From contig CM066045.1 of NCBI GenBank assembly GCA_033557465.1, forward strand, positions 136,235,596-136,299,595: 64,000 nucleotides of DNA. The letters are read 5' to 3'. Made by a program: the position numbers and the translations under genes. The DNA is from Ichthyophis bannanicus. Taxonomy: Eukaryota; Chordata; Amphibia; Gymnophiona; Ichthyophiidae. Numbering within the stretch: the first letter of the stretch is position 1; each line of letters starts with the position of its first letter. The notes below the pieces were generated by a model. The model had not been told where the DNA came from and did not search any database. It saw only the letters and a list, made by a program, of their open reading frames with translations. This document shows, in pieces, positions 1 through 9,310 of this stretch.

Positions 1-600
1 AAGACATCCTACCCTTTGGCATCATTGGCCAAAAATACCTGATCAAAGCAACTAGGTTGAAAACTTTGGGTATTTACTCCAAGGACTCAACTGGAGGAAA
101 CCATAAAACTTTTTAACTAAATCAAACTCCTCCCTTAACCAATGAAAGGACTTGCACACTAGTCCAAAAGGTAGGAAAATTTGAGCCATCCAGTACAAAC
201 CCTTCACATTCCAAATCTTCAACAACTCATTCTCTAGCCCTGGCTTAAATTCTCTGTTACCCTGGATAGGTAGGTAGGGGAAATACCCAATGGGCCCTTT
301 CAGTTTCTTCCTGGACCCCCCAGGCCCAACATAACGGTGCAACCAAATGACTACTTTTAATGTGACAGGCAATTGAGTTGATGCTCCATGTAGCACATAC
401 ACTAAATAGCTTCAAGCACAACATCCATGCATTGCAAAGTACCCTCAAGCCAATTCTGAACTTGCCTCATCTGACAATTTACACTATACATTCACAAACC
501 TGGAGATCCCAATACCATATTTTCCCATACCCCATGTAAATCCCTCAACTTGACTCTAGACTTCTTACCTCTTCACAAAAAATGACAACCTTCTCTGTTC
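1..600 (-). pseudogene. Degraded L1/Tx1-like LINE ORF2 C-terminal relic
   Basis: Reading the minus strand across about 52-402 gives a peptide whose centre (WLREEFDLVKKFYGFLQL) has the spacing and aromatic/leucine pattern of the linker downstream of reverse transcriptase in Tx1-group L1 ORF2 proteins (compare the 'FSDLQKEFALPAKHYFQLMQL' type of segment at about 27315-27375 in this window). The neighbouring piece at 257-448 continues in another frame, so at least one frameshift is present. No RT or endonuclease motif is visible. The element would run off the left edge of the window. This is a relic with no coding capacity. Assignment rests on pattern resemblance only. Confidence 0.4.
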
Positions 601-1684
601 CAACCAGGCCGGCACTACCATTAGGCAAACTAGGTGGCTGCTTAGAATGCCAAAACGTAGAGGGCAGCACTGGAAAGCTCTCTCTTGCCTCCCAGTTACT
701 AACTGCACAATGAGCTGAAGAAATGCTGCTGTTGCAAAAGAGGTTGTGCTGTTGCTGCCTCTATCTCCCTGCTGCATCAGCTGAGCACCAGGCCAGTGAG
801 CTGTGAGTGCTGCCCCACTCGCTTCCCCCATCCAGCAGCACAGCCCCACAGGAACTCCTGTTCCCCTCTGTCCTTCCTTCCCTGTGGTTCAAACATCCGA
901 TTGGAACTGGAGGGGTGGGGGGGTCGGGGTCAGCCATTCAAATGCGTGTATTTGCAACTCAGTGTTTGCATGACTGGCCTGGTCCCTCCCTCCTCTGACG
1001 TGACCTACATCAAAGAAGGGAAGGAGGGACCTGACCTGCCTACAAACACGGGTCTGCCTCACTGCTGCTGCTGGGGCCACCTCCGAGAAAACAAAAAAGC
1101 GGTAGGGCAACGCAGGGGGGCAGGGCAGGTTGGGGCCTGCAACCTGAAATGCGCCCCTCATCCTTTTGCGCCCTGTGTGGCTGCAACTCTACTATGGTGT
1201 TGAACTCTACTATGACCTTGTTGTCCCTAAGTGCCTCTTTTACACCTCATTTATCTACTGGTCCGTCTTACTTGCAGATTTCTTGCTCTGAATGTACTTG
1301 AAAATGTTTTTTTTTATGAATTTTGGCCTCTTCAGCAATTTTCTTTTCAAACTATCTTTTTGTCTGCCTTATCAATGCTTTGCATTTAACTTGCCAGTGC
1401 TTATGAACTGTACCTCCCTAGCATATCCTGATATGGCATTTGCACAGTTAATGTTGCCAAATCTATTAGCTTCTTAAGTTCTGCTAAAATTTCATCATCT
1501 ATTTGCTTGAAGCAATCATTTATTTCATCCAGGAACCTTATCTCCCTAGCATGTCCTGATGTGACATTTATCCAGTCAATGTTGCCAAATCTGTTGGTTT
1601 CAAAATTTCTGTTCACATTTCATCATCCGTCTGTTCATTCAGGCTAGGCGCATGGTAATGACACTACCACTTCGTACTACTTAA
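601..1684. other. Unassigned, repeat-like intergenic DNA
   Basis: No recognisable protein family is encoded here. Open frames near 796-1203 are cysteine/proline-rich and have no motif. The phrase 'ggcaaactaggtggctgc' near 621 resembles the opening of a dispersed vertebrate repeat, but no termini or target duplication could be found. Near 1430 and 1553 two similar stretches (cctgatatggcatttgcaca-like and cctgatgtgacatttatcca-like) suggest a local duplication of about 120 bp. Confidence 0.3.
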
Positions 1685-2850
1685 CAGACTTTTTATACTG
1701 CTTTTTGGATAGTCAACGCAGTTTACAATTAAGAAAACTTTGGAAATGCTTACATTACAGAGATAGGTAACACATTTACAATTGATAAATAAATACACAA
1801 GATGGGTTTACACCAGAACTGGTTAACAAATCAAATATGTAATAGTGGCGAAAGTGAACCTAACATTAAATGAATATCGGGTATCTGTTGCTGCTCCTCC
1901 AATAATTATTCTGCTTAGTATATTGGGTAATTGAGAAAAGGGCATTGCTCAGTGAGGGGGTGAGTAGACCTTTGAGCTTCTCCTTAAGAATCTATCATGT
2001 AATGTTAGGATAAGTTATGTATAATTTTGAAAGTGCTAAGAATTTGTATTTAATTTGCATAAGTATTGGCAGCCAGTGATGTAGCTCGAGTATGGTTGTG
2101 ATGTATGTCAGTTGTGATTCTCCAGTTATGATTCATGCCACAGTATTTTGTGCCATTTGCAGTGTGTATTTGGGTAGACCTTGATAAATTGTAGTAGTTG
2201 CAGTAGTCCAACTGTGGAGTTATAATGGCTTGGCATACAGTCCTGAAGTCATTTGGTTTAAGCAGTAGGCATAGGTTTTGCAAGGTTTTTAGTTTGTAGT
2301 ATACGGATCTCATGGCATTTTTAATTTGTGGCTGTAGGTTTAATCTTTGTTCAAGAGTTGTTCTCAAGTATTTGACTTCTTGTTTGACATCAAGTTCTTT
2401 GTCTTCAATCTTAAGCGTCGGTGGTGATATGAAGGTGGTTTCTCTTGTCACATAAAGAACTTCTATCTTTTTAAAGTTGATGGATAAATTGTGTTGGGAT
2501 AGCCAATTATTATGGCTTTAAAGCATTCTGTTAATGTGGTGTGAATTGGGTTGTTTGTAGAGAATGGAGCGTTTAACATGATGTCGTCAGCATAAATGTG
2601 GTAATGGATCTTGTACCTCTATATTATCTCATATAATGGCTGTAAATATATGTTAAAAAGTAAAGAGGACAGGCAGATTCTTCTGGTACACCTTCTTTTT
2701 GCATAAATAAGTTTCATCTTAGTGGGCCTACTTTTACTTGCTGCTTGTGATCGATTAGGTATGAGCAAAACCATTCCAGTGTAATGTTGTGTAGACCAAT
2801 GCACTGCAGTCGGGATAAGAGTTTTTGATGACTGTATAGTGCTACAGCCC
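1685..2850 (-). mobile_element. L2-like LINE 3' fragment (minus strand)
   Basis: On the minus strand, 2619-2804 contains the RT-core phrase FNIYLQPLYEII. This parallels FNLYLQPITKIF in the better preserved L2-like element at 10072-11700. The segment 2050-2451 contains VKYLRTTLEQRLNLQPQIK and ends in a block equivalent to VKYLGVIIDHTLTMLPHIK of that element. The + strand sequence at about 1690-1735 (tttttatactgctttttgga) is the reverse of a LINE/SINE tail of the 'gcggtatataaaa' type, so it probably marks the 3' end. The coding part is broken by stops and frameshifts. Nothing upstream of the RT core is present, so the copy is 5'-truncated, as is usual for target-primed insertion. Confidence 0.7.
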
Positions 2851-3464
2851 CTGGTTTATAGAGCTTACAATCTTATTGAGACAGACAACATAACCAACTG
2901 TACAAAAATGTAACTCCCTTTGAAGTTCAGAGAAAGATGTAAACTAAATTCAATTCCCAGTTCCCTAAACTGAAACCTCAAGAAGCCAGACAATGCATAC
3001 AGTGCAACACCAGAGAAATAGAATGCATTTCCTCCTGTATGTTGTAAAAAATAAAAATACTGTAGACTGAGATTTTGAAAACTGGCATATTCTATACATT
3101 GAATTGAAAATAAATTAATTTTTTTCTGTCTTTGCAGTCTGGTGATTTCATTTTCTAATCATGTTGGTCAGAGTTTCTGATTCTGCTTTGTCAGTCCTCT
3201 TAACTTGGTTTCCAGGATCTTTTCTCTCCTCCTGTCTTCTTCATTTCCTTCTCTACTTCCATCTCTTGCAGTGGTCTTTCAATTTTCTTCGATTTATTTT
3301 TCTGCCTTTCTATCCCTCATATTTAACCCCTCCTCGCTATCCAGCTTCCTCTTTTCACTATATCTTTTTACAGCTTTCTATTTCTCCCCATCCTGGATCC
3401 AGCATCTCCTCTCTCTTCCCTTCCATCTATGTAAAATATCACCCCTCTCTTCCTTTCCCCCTGT
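2851..3464. other. Unassigned; strong pyrimidine tract before the methyltransferase exon
   Basis: No gene or repeat could be named between 2851 and about 3150. From about 3200 to 3463 the + strand is very C/T-rich, ending in a tract at 3441-3463. This fits the end of an intron leading into the exon that follows. Open frames here (3161-3466, 3205-3495) are products of the pyrimidine bias. Confidence 0.4.
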
Positions 3465-3752
3465 AATGACCATGATCTTTTCTGCTGTGCCCTGAGGAAT
3501 ATCACTTTGCTGTTGAAACCAGGAGGATATTTAGTAATGGGTGTGGTGTTAGGATCAGAGGTTTATACGGTTGGCCTGAAGCAGTTTTTTGGCCTTCTCT
3601 TGGACAGGGAATTTCTGGAGAGCACTGCCTATGATGTAGGTTATATAGCGCAACAGCTCAAAGTGCTACCCCAAGCTGATCTGACCACCATGCACTTCTC
3701 CCATAATAACGCTGCCCTCTTTCTTCTTGCCCATAAGATGGACATTAAGTAA
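3465..3752 (+). CDS. Terminal exon of an NNMT/INMT/PNMT-family methyltransferase
   Basis: The frame reads about 95 codons to a TAA at 3750-3752. It contains ALRNITLLLKPGGYLVMG, matching the family block that precedes strand beta-5 in SAM-dependent nicotinamide, indolethylamine and phenylethanolamine N-methyltransferases (ALRNLxSLLKPGG type). This is followed by an LxxxFLE segment, GY, and a C-terminal block ending LLAHKMDIK where the family has 'FxVARK'. These enzymes transfer a methyl group from SAM to a small amine in the cytosol. The conserved reading continues upstream of the LLKPGG block at least to the Asn-Asp-His codons at about 3465. Upstream exons carrying the SAM-binding motif I were not found in the window. 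The expected AG splice acceptor is not visible at the upstream edge (see findings), so this may be a pseudogene. Which family member it is cannot be decided. Confidence 0.72.
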   Translation, partial: NDHDLFCCALRNITLLLKPGGYLVMGVVLGSEVYTVGLKQFFGLLLDREFLESTAYDVGYIAQQLKVLPQADLTTMHFSHNNAALFLLAHKMDIK

Positions 3753-4619
3753 TGCTCATAAGAGGCCTCCAGTCTCGTCATTCAGGCAGGAATCCATTTA
3801 TTCTCATTCTTCTTACTATGACATCATAGTAGATGATGTAATTTTATGCCCCTGGTCACTTTGGTGTCATGTTATGATCTCCTCAGGCATGAAATGACTG
3901 TCCATAGTCAAAACACTACTACTATTATCTCTGGGATTTGTTTAAATGAAAAGAAATATCAAATCCTGTTTAATCTATTGCCCTTGAGAACTGTTCAATG
4001 CAAATTGGTGCTCCTGTAAGCCAAGGTCTGTAGTGTTTTTTTTTTCTAGACCCACCGTAAAAAAAAATTACAGCACAAAAAAATGTGATTGATTTAAAAA
4101 CTAGACACATATGAGTAAAAATACAAAAGCCGTGCAGAGAATACTTGTCATGGTAGGATGCTGAAATCATTATTGGGAAGGAAATAAATTTGTAAAATAG
4201 ATTTACAGAGGTAATGCATGCCTTTTTCTTTCCATTTTATCAGATTAACTTTTATAAATCAAAGATTTTGTGAACGCTAAACTCTTTTTTTATACCATAG
4301 AGGAGGGGAGGGGTAATATAATAGAGAGAGTCAAGCACTTCCGAGATCCAAATAGTGTATAACTGCTTCTTGATGGAAAAGATTGTTAGAATAAGGAGTT
4401 ATCATAACCTGTACCTCATGCATTAATTTAGAGACCTGGATATAGCTTCTATGTTGCTGGCATGCCTACATCAGTTGCCCATGTTGATCACAGGCCTTTC
4501 TTATAAAACTGCAGAGCCCCACCAATGGGTGGAGTCTTTGGTCACATCATGGGCTGCAGGAGAAGGAGACATCTATATTAGGCCATTCATTTGCAGTTGA
4601 AGGAGGCAGAGTCTTTGAC
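3753..4619. other. Possible 3' UTR, then unassigned sequence
   Basis: After the methyltransferase stop codon the sequence is A/T-rich and non-coding. The first good polyadenylation hexamer on + is aataaa at 4183-4188, about 430 bp past the stop, a plausible 3' UTR length. From about 4290 to 4619 nothing could be named. Confidence 0.35.
4183..4188 (+). promoter_or_regulatory. Candidate polyadenylation signal (aataaa)
   Basis: Canonical hexamer downstream of the methyltransferase terminal exon. It is a candidate by position only. No downstream GU-rich element was verified. Confidence 0.3.
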
Positions 4620-4843
4620 TGCTATGCAGAATGTGACGAAAACTGGAAACTACACAAACACTGGCAAGTTAAATGCAAGGCATTGATAAGGCAGGCAAAG
4701 AGAGAATTTGAGAATAAACTTGCTGTGGAAGCAAAAATGCATAATGAAGCCTTTTTCAAATACATTCATAGCAAAAAACCTTTGAGAGAGTCACATGGAG
4801 AGAGTCGGGGGCAGTAAGAGGGGACAAGGCTATAGCAGAGAGA

Positions 4844-6465
4844 TTGAATGAATTCTTTGCTTCGGTCTTTTCTGAGGAAGAAGTAGGGATGTTACCCATG
4901 ACTGAAGTGGTATTTAAAGGTGATACTGTGGAAGAATTGAAAGAAATATCGATACACCGGGAAGATGTATTACAACTATTTGATAAACTGAAGAGTAGCA
5001 AATCACCTGGACCAGATGGTGTATATCCAAGGGTGTTGAAAGAGCTGAAATATGAGATTGCAGACCTGCTATTAGTTATTTGTGAACTATCATTAAGATC
5101 ATCTGTAATACCTGAGGCCTGGAGGATTGTCAATGTAACGCCAATTTTTAAAAAGGGTTCCAGGGGTGATCCGGGAAACTACAGACCGGTGAGCCTGACG
5201 TCAGTACCGGGAAAAATGGGAGAAACCATCATAAAGAACAAAATTACTGAACATGTAGATAGTCATGGCTTAATGGGAGAAAGCGAACATGGCTTTAGAC
5301 AAGGAAGATCTTGTCTTACTAATCTGTTTTTTTTTTTGAAGGTGTGAATAAACAGGTAGACAAAGGTGAGTCGGTTGATGTAGTGTATCTGGACTTTCAG
5401 AAAGCCTTTGACAAGGTCCCCCATGAGAGACTTTTGGCAAAACTAAAAAGTCATGGGATAGGAGGCAGTGCACTATTTTGGATCAGGAACTGGTTAAAAG
5501 ATAGACAACTGAGTGTAGGGCTAAAAGGCCAATTTTCCCAAAGGAAAAAGTTAAATAGTGGAGTACCGCAGGGATCTGTGCTGGGTCCACTGCTTTGTGA
5601 CATATTCATAAATGACCTGGAAAAGGGAATAATGAGTGAGATTATCATATTTGCAGATGACACAAAACTATTTAAAGTAGTTAAAACCCAAGAGGATTGT
5701 GAAAAATTGCAAGAGGATCTTGATAAATTGGAAGACTGGGTGTCCAAATGGCAGATGAAATTTATTGTGGACAAGTGCAAAGTTATGCATCTAGGAAAGA
5801 ACAACCCAAACTATGGTTGCACAATGCAAGGTTCCACATTAGGAACCACCACCCAGGAAAAAGATTTAGGCGTCATCGTGGATAACATGTTAAAACTCTC
5901 CGCCCAGTGTGCAGCTGCAGCCAACAGAGCAAACAGAATGATCGGTATCATAAGGAAAGGAATGGAAAATAAAACAAAGGATATTATAATGCCTCTGTAT
6001 CATTCCATTGTGCGACTGCACCTTGAATATTGTGTGCAAGTCTGGTCACCGTATCTTAAAAAGGATATAGTGTTATTTGAAAAGGTACAGATTAGAGCCA
6101 CCAAAATGGTAAAGGGGATGGAAGGATACTCCTATGAAGATAGGCTAAAAAGGTTAGGTCTCTTCAACCTGGAAAAGAGATGGCTGAGGGGAGATATGAT
6201 AGAGGTCAATAAATTAATGAATGGAGTGGAACGGGTAAACGTAGATCGATTGTTTATGTCATCAGAATATAAAAAGACTAGGGGAAATGCAATGAATCTA
6301 CAGGGTAACCTATTTAAGACTAACAATAGAAAATATTTTTTCACTCAACGTGTAATCAAACACTGGAATTTGTTACCAGAGGATGTAGTAAAAGCTGTTA
6401 GTGTAGCTGGGTTTAAAAAAGGTTTGGACAAGTTCCTGGAGGAAAGGTCTATAAACCATTGTTAA
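4844..6465 (+). pseudogene. CR1-like LINE reverse transcriptase (frameshifted)
   Basis: Two overlapping frames together give one RT protein. The first (4844-5347) carries the fingers region KSPGPDGVYPRVLKEL, then NYRPVSLTSVPGK, then HGFRQGRSCLTNL. The second (5344-6465) carries VYLDFQKAFDKVPHERLL (first catalytic Asp), SGVPQGSVLGPLL, and FADDTKLF (catalytic Asp pair). It continues through the C-terminal CR1 region (SVGLKGQF, LFNLEKRWLRGDMIEV) to a TAA at 6463. The break coincides with a run of T at about 5328-5337, so slippage in a homopolymer is the likely cause. Function in life: target-primed reverse transcription of LINE RNA. This copy cannot make an intact enzyme. Confidence 0.88.
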
Positions 6466-6605
6466 AAGGGACCCACAATATCACTGCTTGACCCAATACA
6501 AGCACTGAGGAACCTGTGTCTTTTGGGGAGACTACTAGGTACTTTTGACCTAGTTTGGCCACTGTTGGAAACAGGATACTAGGCTTGATGGACCTTGGTC
6601 TGACC

Positions 6606-6613
6606 CAATATGG
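6606..6613 (+). repeat. hAT target-site duplication, left copy
   Basis: caatatgg immediately before the left terminus; the right partner is cactatgg at 8620-8627 (7 of 8 identical). Eight-base duplications are diagnostic of hAT transposases. Joining the flanks restores the CR1 tail continuity, which supports the call. Confidence 0.85.
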
Positions 6614-6723
6614 CAGGGGTCTCAAACACGAGGCCCGCGGGCCGCATGTGGCCCACGAGACCATCTTGTGTGGCCCGCGAAGCACTTACCGGCGTGTAAA
6701 AAAAAAAAAAATTCAAAACTTGC

Positions 6724-6996
6724 CGCCGCAGTATTAAGCGTCCCGCGGGCCCCTCTGCCTGGCAGAGTCCTCTCCTCCCTGCAGCATCAGCTCCAAAAGC
6801 GGCAGCTTTCAGAGCCGCAAAGAGAGAGAGTTTCTCTCGCGCGGTTCTGAAGAGCAGCGAGAGAGTCTTCAGACCCGCGCGAGAGTAACTCTCTCTCTTC
6901 GCGGCTCTGAAAGCCGCCGCTTTTGGAGCGGAGGCTGCAGGGAGGAGAGGACTCTACCAGGCAGAGGGGGCCGCGGGACGCTTAATACTGCGGCTG
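6724..6996. repeat. Long inverted repeat (hairpin) inside the hAT-like element
   Basis: The left arm, from about 6724 (ccgcagtattaagcgtcccg), matches the reverse complement of the right arm ending at about 6996 over more than 100 bp with a handful of mismatches. The complementarity continues inwards (ctctcgcgcggttctgaaga pairs with tcttcagacccgcgcgagag), leaving a loop of roughly a dozen bases near 6853-6864. Both DNA cruciform and RNA hairpin formation are possible. Confidence 0.85.
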
Positions 6997-7029
6997 CAGC
7001 AGCAAATATACATTTTTTAAAAATCTACC

Positions 7030-7540
7030 TTGGCTGATGGTGGGAGGGGGGTTAGGACTGGTAATGGGCTATGGGGGGGGGGGGGGCTATGACTGTTAAA
7101 TGCCAATAAGGTGGGGTAACTAAAAATTGGGTGATGGGGGGGTTAGGACTGGTAATAGCCAATGAGGGGGGTAACTGAAAATGGGGTGATGGGGGTAACA
7201 CTGAAAATGGGGTGATGGGGGGTTAGGACTGGTAATGGGCTATGAGGGGTAAGACTGGAAGTGGGCTATGGGGGGTTAGGACTGGTAATGGGCTATGGGG
7301 GTGGGGCTAGGACTGATAATGGACTGGGGGGTCTGCTAGGACTGGAAATGGGATGAGTGGAAGGGGGGCTTGAACTGCAAATGGCTGATGGGGAGGGGGG
7401 CTTGAAATGGAAATGGGCTGTGAGGGGAGGGAGCTAGCACTGGAAATGGGCTGATGGGGGGGAGCTACGATTGGAAATGGGCTGATGGGGGGCTAGGACT
7501 GAAAATGGGCTGATGCAGTGACTAGAAGGGAGGGGGTGCT
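7030..7540 (+). repeat. G-rich minisatellite (about 30-bp unit)
   Basis: Imperfect tandem units with the core 'aggactggtaatgggctat' followed by a variable run of G. Units drift to 'ggactggaaatgggctgatg' towards the right. Related arrays occur at 32.9-33.9 kb. Confidence 0.85.
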
Positions 7541-8498
7541 GTGTGGGACTGGAACTAGAAGGGAGCTGATGTTGGGGGAGGATTAGAATGGGATGGAGCT
7601 GGGAGAGTGAAATGGAGAGGGGAAAATATTTTGTGTGGGAGGGAAGACAAATCTACAATTGGCCAGGTATTGGGAGAGTAAGTGGGGATTGAGGATGGAG
7701 GGGTAAAATTTGAGTGGATGAAATAGGAATGAGGAAAGAGCAAAAGGAGAAAGATTAATATGTTAAAGCAGATGTAGAGGGAGAATGGAAAAAGCTAGAA
7801 GAGAGAAGAAAGGACAAATGGACAGCAGACGATGGAGAGTTAGCAGAAGGCACGAAGAAACCAGAAGAAAGTGGCTGGAACAATTGCAACTGAAAAAAAA
7901 TGCACAAAAGGTAGAAAAATATCTTTATTTTGAATTTATTAACTGGAATATGTCAGTTCTGGGAAATGTGCATCAATAACGTCAATAATGTGCATCAATA
8001 ACGTCCGCGCTTTGTTTAGTACAAGAGGAAATTAATTTATAGTTTTATTTCTACAGTGTTGTTGTACATTCCAAGTTTGGCTTTTCGGGGTCCCAGTTTA
8101 ATTGTCTTGTTTCTAAATTTTGATTCCTTGTTTGGTGATGGTGTATTCTGCATGTGTAACTGAGCTGAGGTATTCTGTTTATGTAATTCCTATTTGACAT
8201 TGCTACTTGTTCTCTGTCCCCAGTAGGTCATGTATTGTTGTTCTCTGAAATGTATTGATTTAATATTTGCAGTGTTGCCTTTTGATAGGTAGGGTATGGT
8301 GCTTTGTGAGTCCTGGTAGTGCTGTTAGGATATGGCGGGTTTGCTATGGGTTCTAAATGGGCAGTGTTTGTTTGTAGTAGTTCCTAATGTGCCTGGCGGT
8401 TAGCACTGGATTATAGTAATGTAGAAATCTTTTAGTCTTTCTTTATTCATGCACTCATTAAGAGGCATGTTTACTAAAAGTTAGGGTATGGTAACATT

Positions 8499-8536
8499 AT
8501 GCAAATATTTATGCAAATGAGGTCTCTTATGCAAAT
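8499..8536 (+). promoter_or_regulatory. Three POU octamer motifs (atgcaaat)
   Basis: Perfect atgcaaat octamers at 8499-8506, 8511-8518 and 8529-8536, all on +, near the right end of the hAT-like element. The octamer is the known site for Oct/POU factors. Clustering could be chance in A/T-rich DNA or a duplication ('tatgcaaatgaggtc' occurs twice). No function is shown. Confidence 0.35.
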
Positions 8537-8829
8537 GAGGTCCCACATCTCATGCGGCCCCCGGGTTATTTTACAAGTCCTCATTTGGCCCTCAAAGCAA
8601 TTTGAGTTTGAGACCCCTGCACTATGGCATATCTTATGTTCGTATGTTAATGTAGTAGGAGGAGTCCTCATCTGCCGAGGTTGCCCCAACTGAAGAAGAC
8701 TGTACTGCAGGTAAGGGAAGGTGGCTATCTGTCCCATGGACCCCAACTGAAGGAGGAAGAGTCATTACTCAAAGCTAGGCAAAGTTCATGAGGTCAACCA
8801 ACTTATAGCAAACCAGACCATCAGGAAAT

Positions 8830-9240
8830 TGCTCTCAATAATAACTCATTGTACTGTTATATATAGCAGTAATAGTTGCTTATACTGTCATATAACCACT
8901 GTCTGAAAAGAACAATCATATTACTGATATATATCTACTGTCTGAATTAATTGCTTATACTGTTATATAACCGCTGTCTGAAAAGAACATACATATTACT
9001 GTTGTCAGTAACCAACAAATCCATCGTAAACTATTATCTGTAATAACTACTCACTATACTGTTGACAGTAAAAAGTAATTCCATCTTCACACACTGTTAT
9101 ACTAAGTTTAGAAATCAATAATCATTATACTGTTGTCAGTAACCACTCAGATCATAAGGAACTACTGTCAGACATATTTCTTAGTGTCAGTAAAAATCAA
9201 ACCTTCTGCCCATCCTTCATACAACATCATACTGTTGATC
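8830..9240 (+). promoter_or_regulatory. Repeated units in the L2-like 5' UTR
   Basis: A 36-bp unit beginning ttgcttatactgt and ending ctgtctgaaaagaaca occurs at about 8876 and again at about 8951. The shorter phrase 'actgttgtcagtaacc' or close variants recurs at about 8999, 9060, 9131 and 9231. Repeated 5' UTR units act as promoters in some LINEs, but here that is only an analogy. Confidence 0.45.
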
Positions 9241-9310
9241 GTAACCTTCTACCCCCATACTCATCAGCTAACCCCCTTTACACTAAAAGACCCCCTCTGA
9301 AATACACACA

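Larger units (their letters stand above)
4620..6613 (+). mobile_element. CR1-like LINE, 5'-truncated (split by hAT-like element)
   Basis: The region holds the RT half and 3' UTR of a CR1-group LINE. The 3' UTR (6466-6613) ends in the phrase 'gatggaccttggtctgaccc', typical of tetrapod CR1 tails. It is interrupted at 6614 by the hAT-like element and resumes at 8628 with 'catatcttatgttcgtatgt'. The start at about 4620 is judged from where CR1-like reading (LIRQAKREFENKLAVE) becomes visible. The endonuclease domain is absent, so this is a truncated copy. The same family recurs on the minus strand at 19500-20452 plus 31836-32572 and around the LTR element at 56-63 kb. Confidence 0.85.
6614..8619. 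mobile_element. Non-autonomous hAT-like DNA transposon (2,006 bp)
   Basis: Left end caggggtctcaaac and right end gtttgagacccctg are perfect 14-bp terminal inverted repeats of the hAT CAGNGGTC type, and an 8-bp target duplication flanks them. Subterminal 'gggccgcatg'-type sequence is repeated near both ends. No transposase is encoded; the longest frames lie in repeats. Inside are a very long foldback (6724-6996), a G-rich minisatellite (about 7030-7540) and a unique-looking A/T-rich 3' part (7560-8460). Much of the interior reappears at 32.9-34.4 kb. It would depend on a transposase supplied in trans. Confidence 0.88.

Noticed and set aside
796..1203. 135-codon Cys/Pro-rich frame
   Set aside because: Composition-driven, with a competing frame on the other strand and no recognised domain.
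8461..8485. A Harbinger end (gcatgtttactaaaag) inside the hAT-like element
   Set aside because: Only one end is visible, without the GGGG start or a partner, so it may be chance or a tiny remnant.
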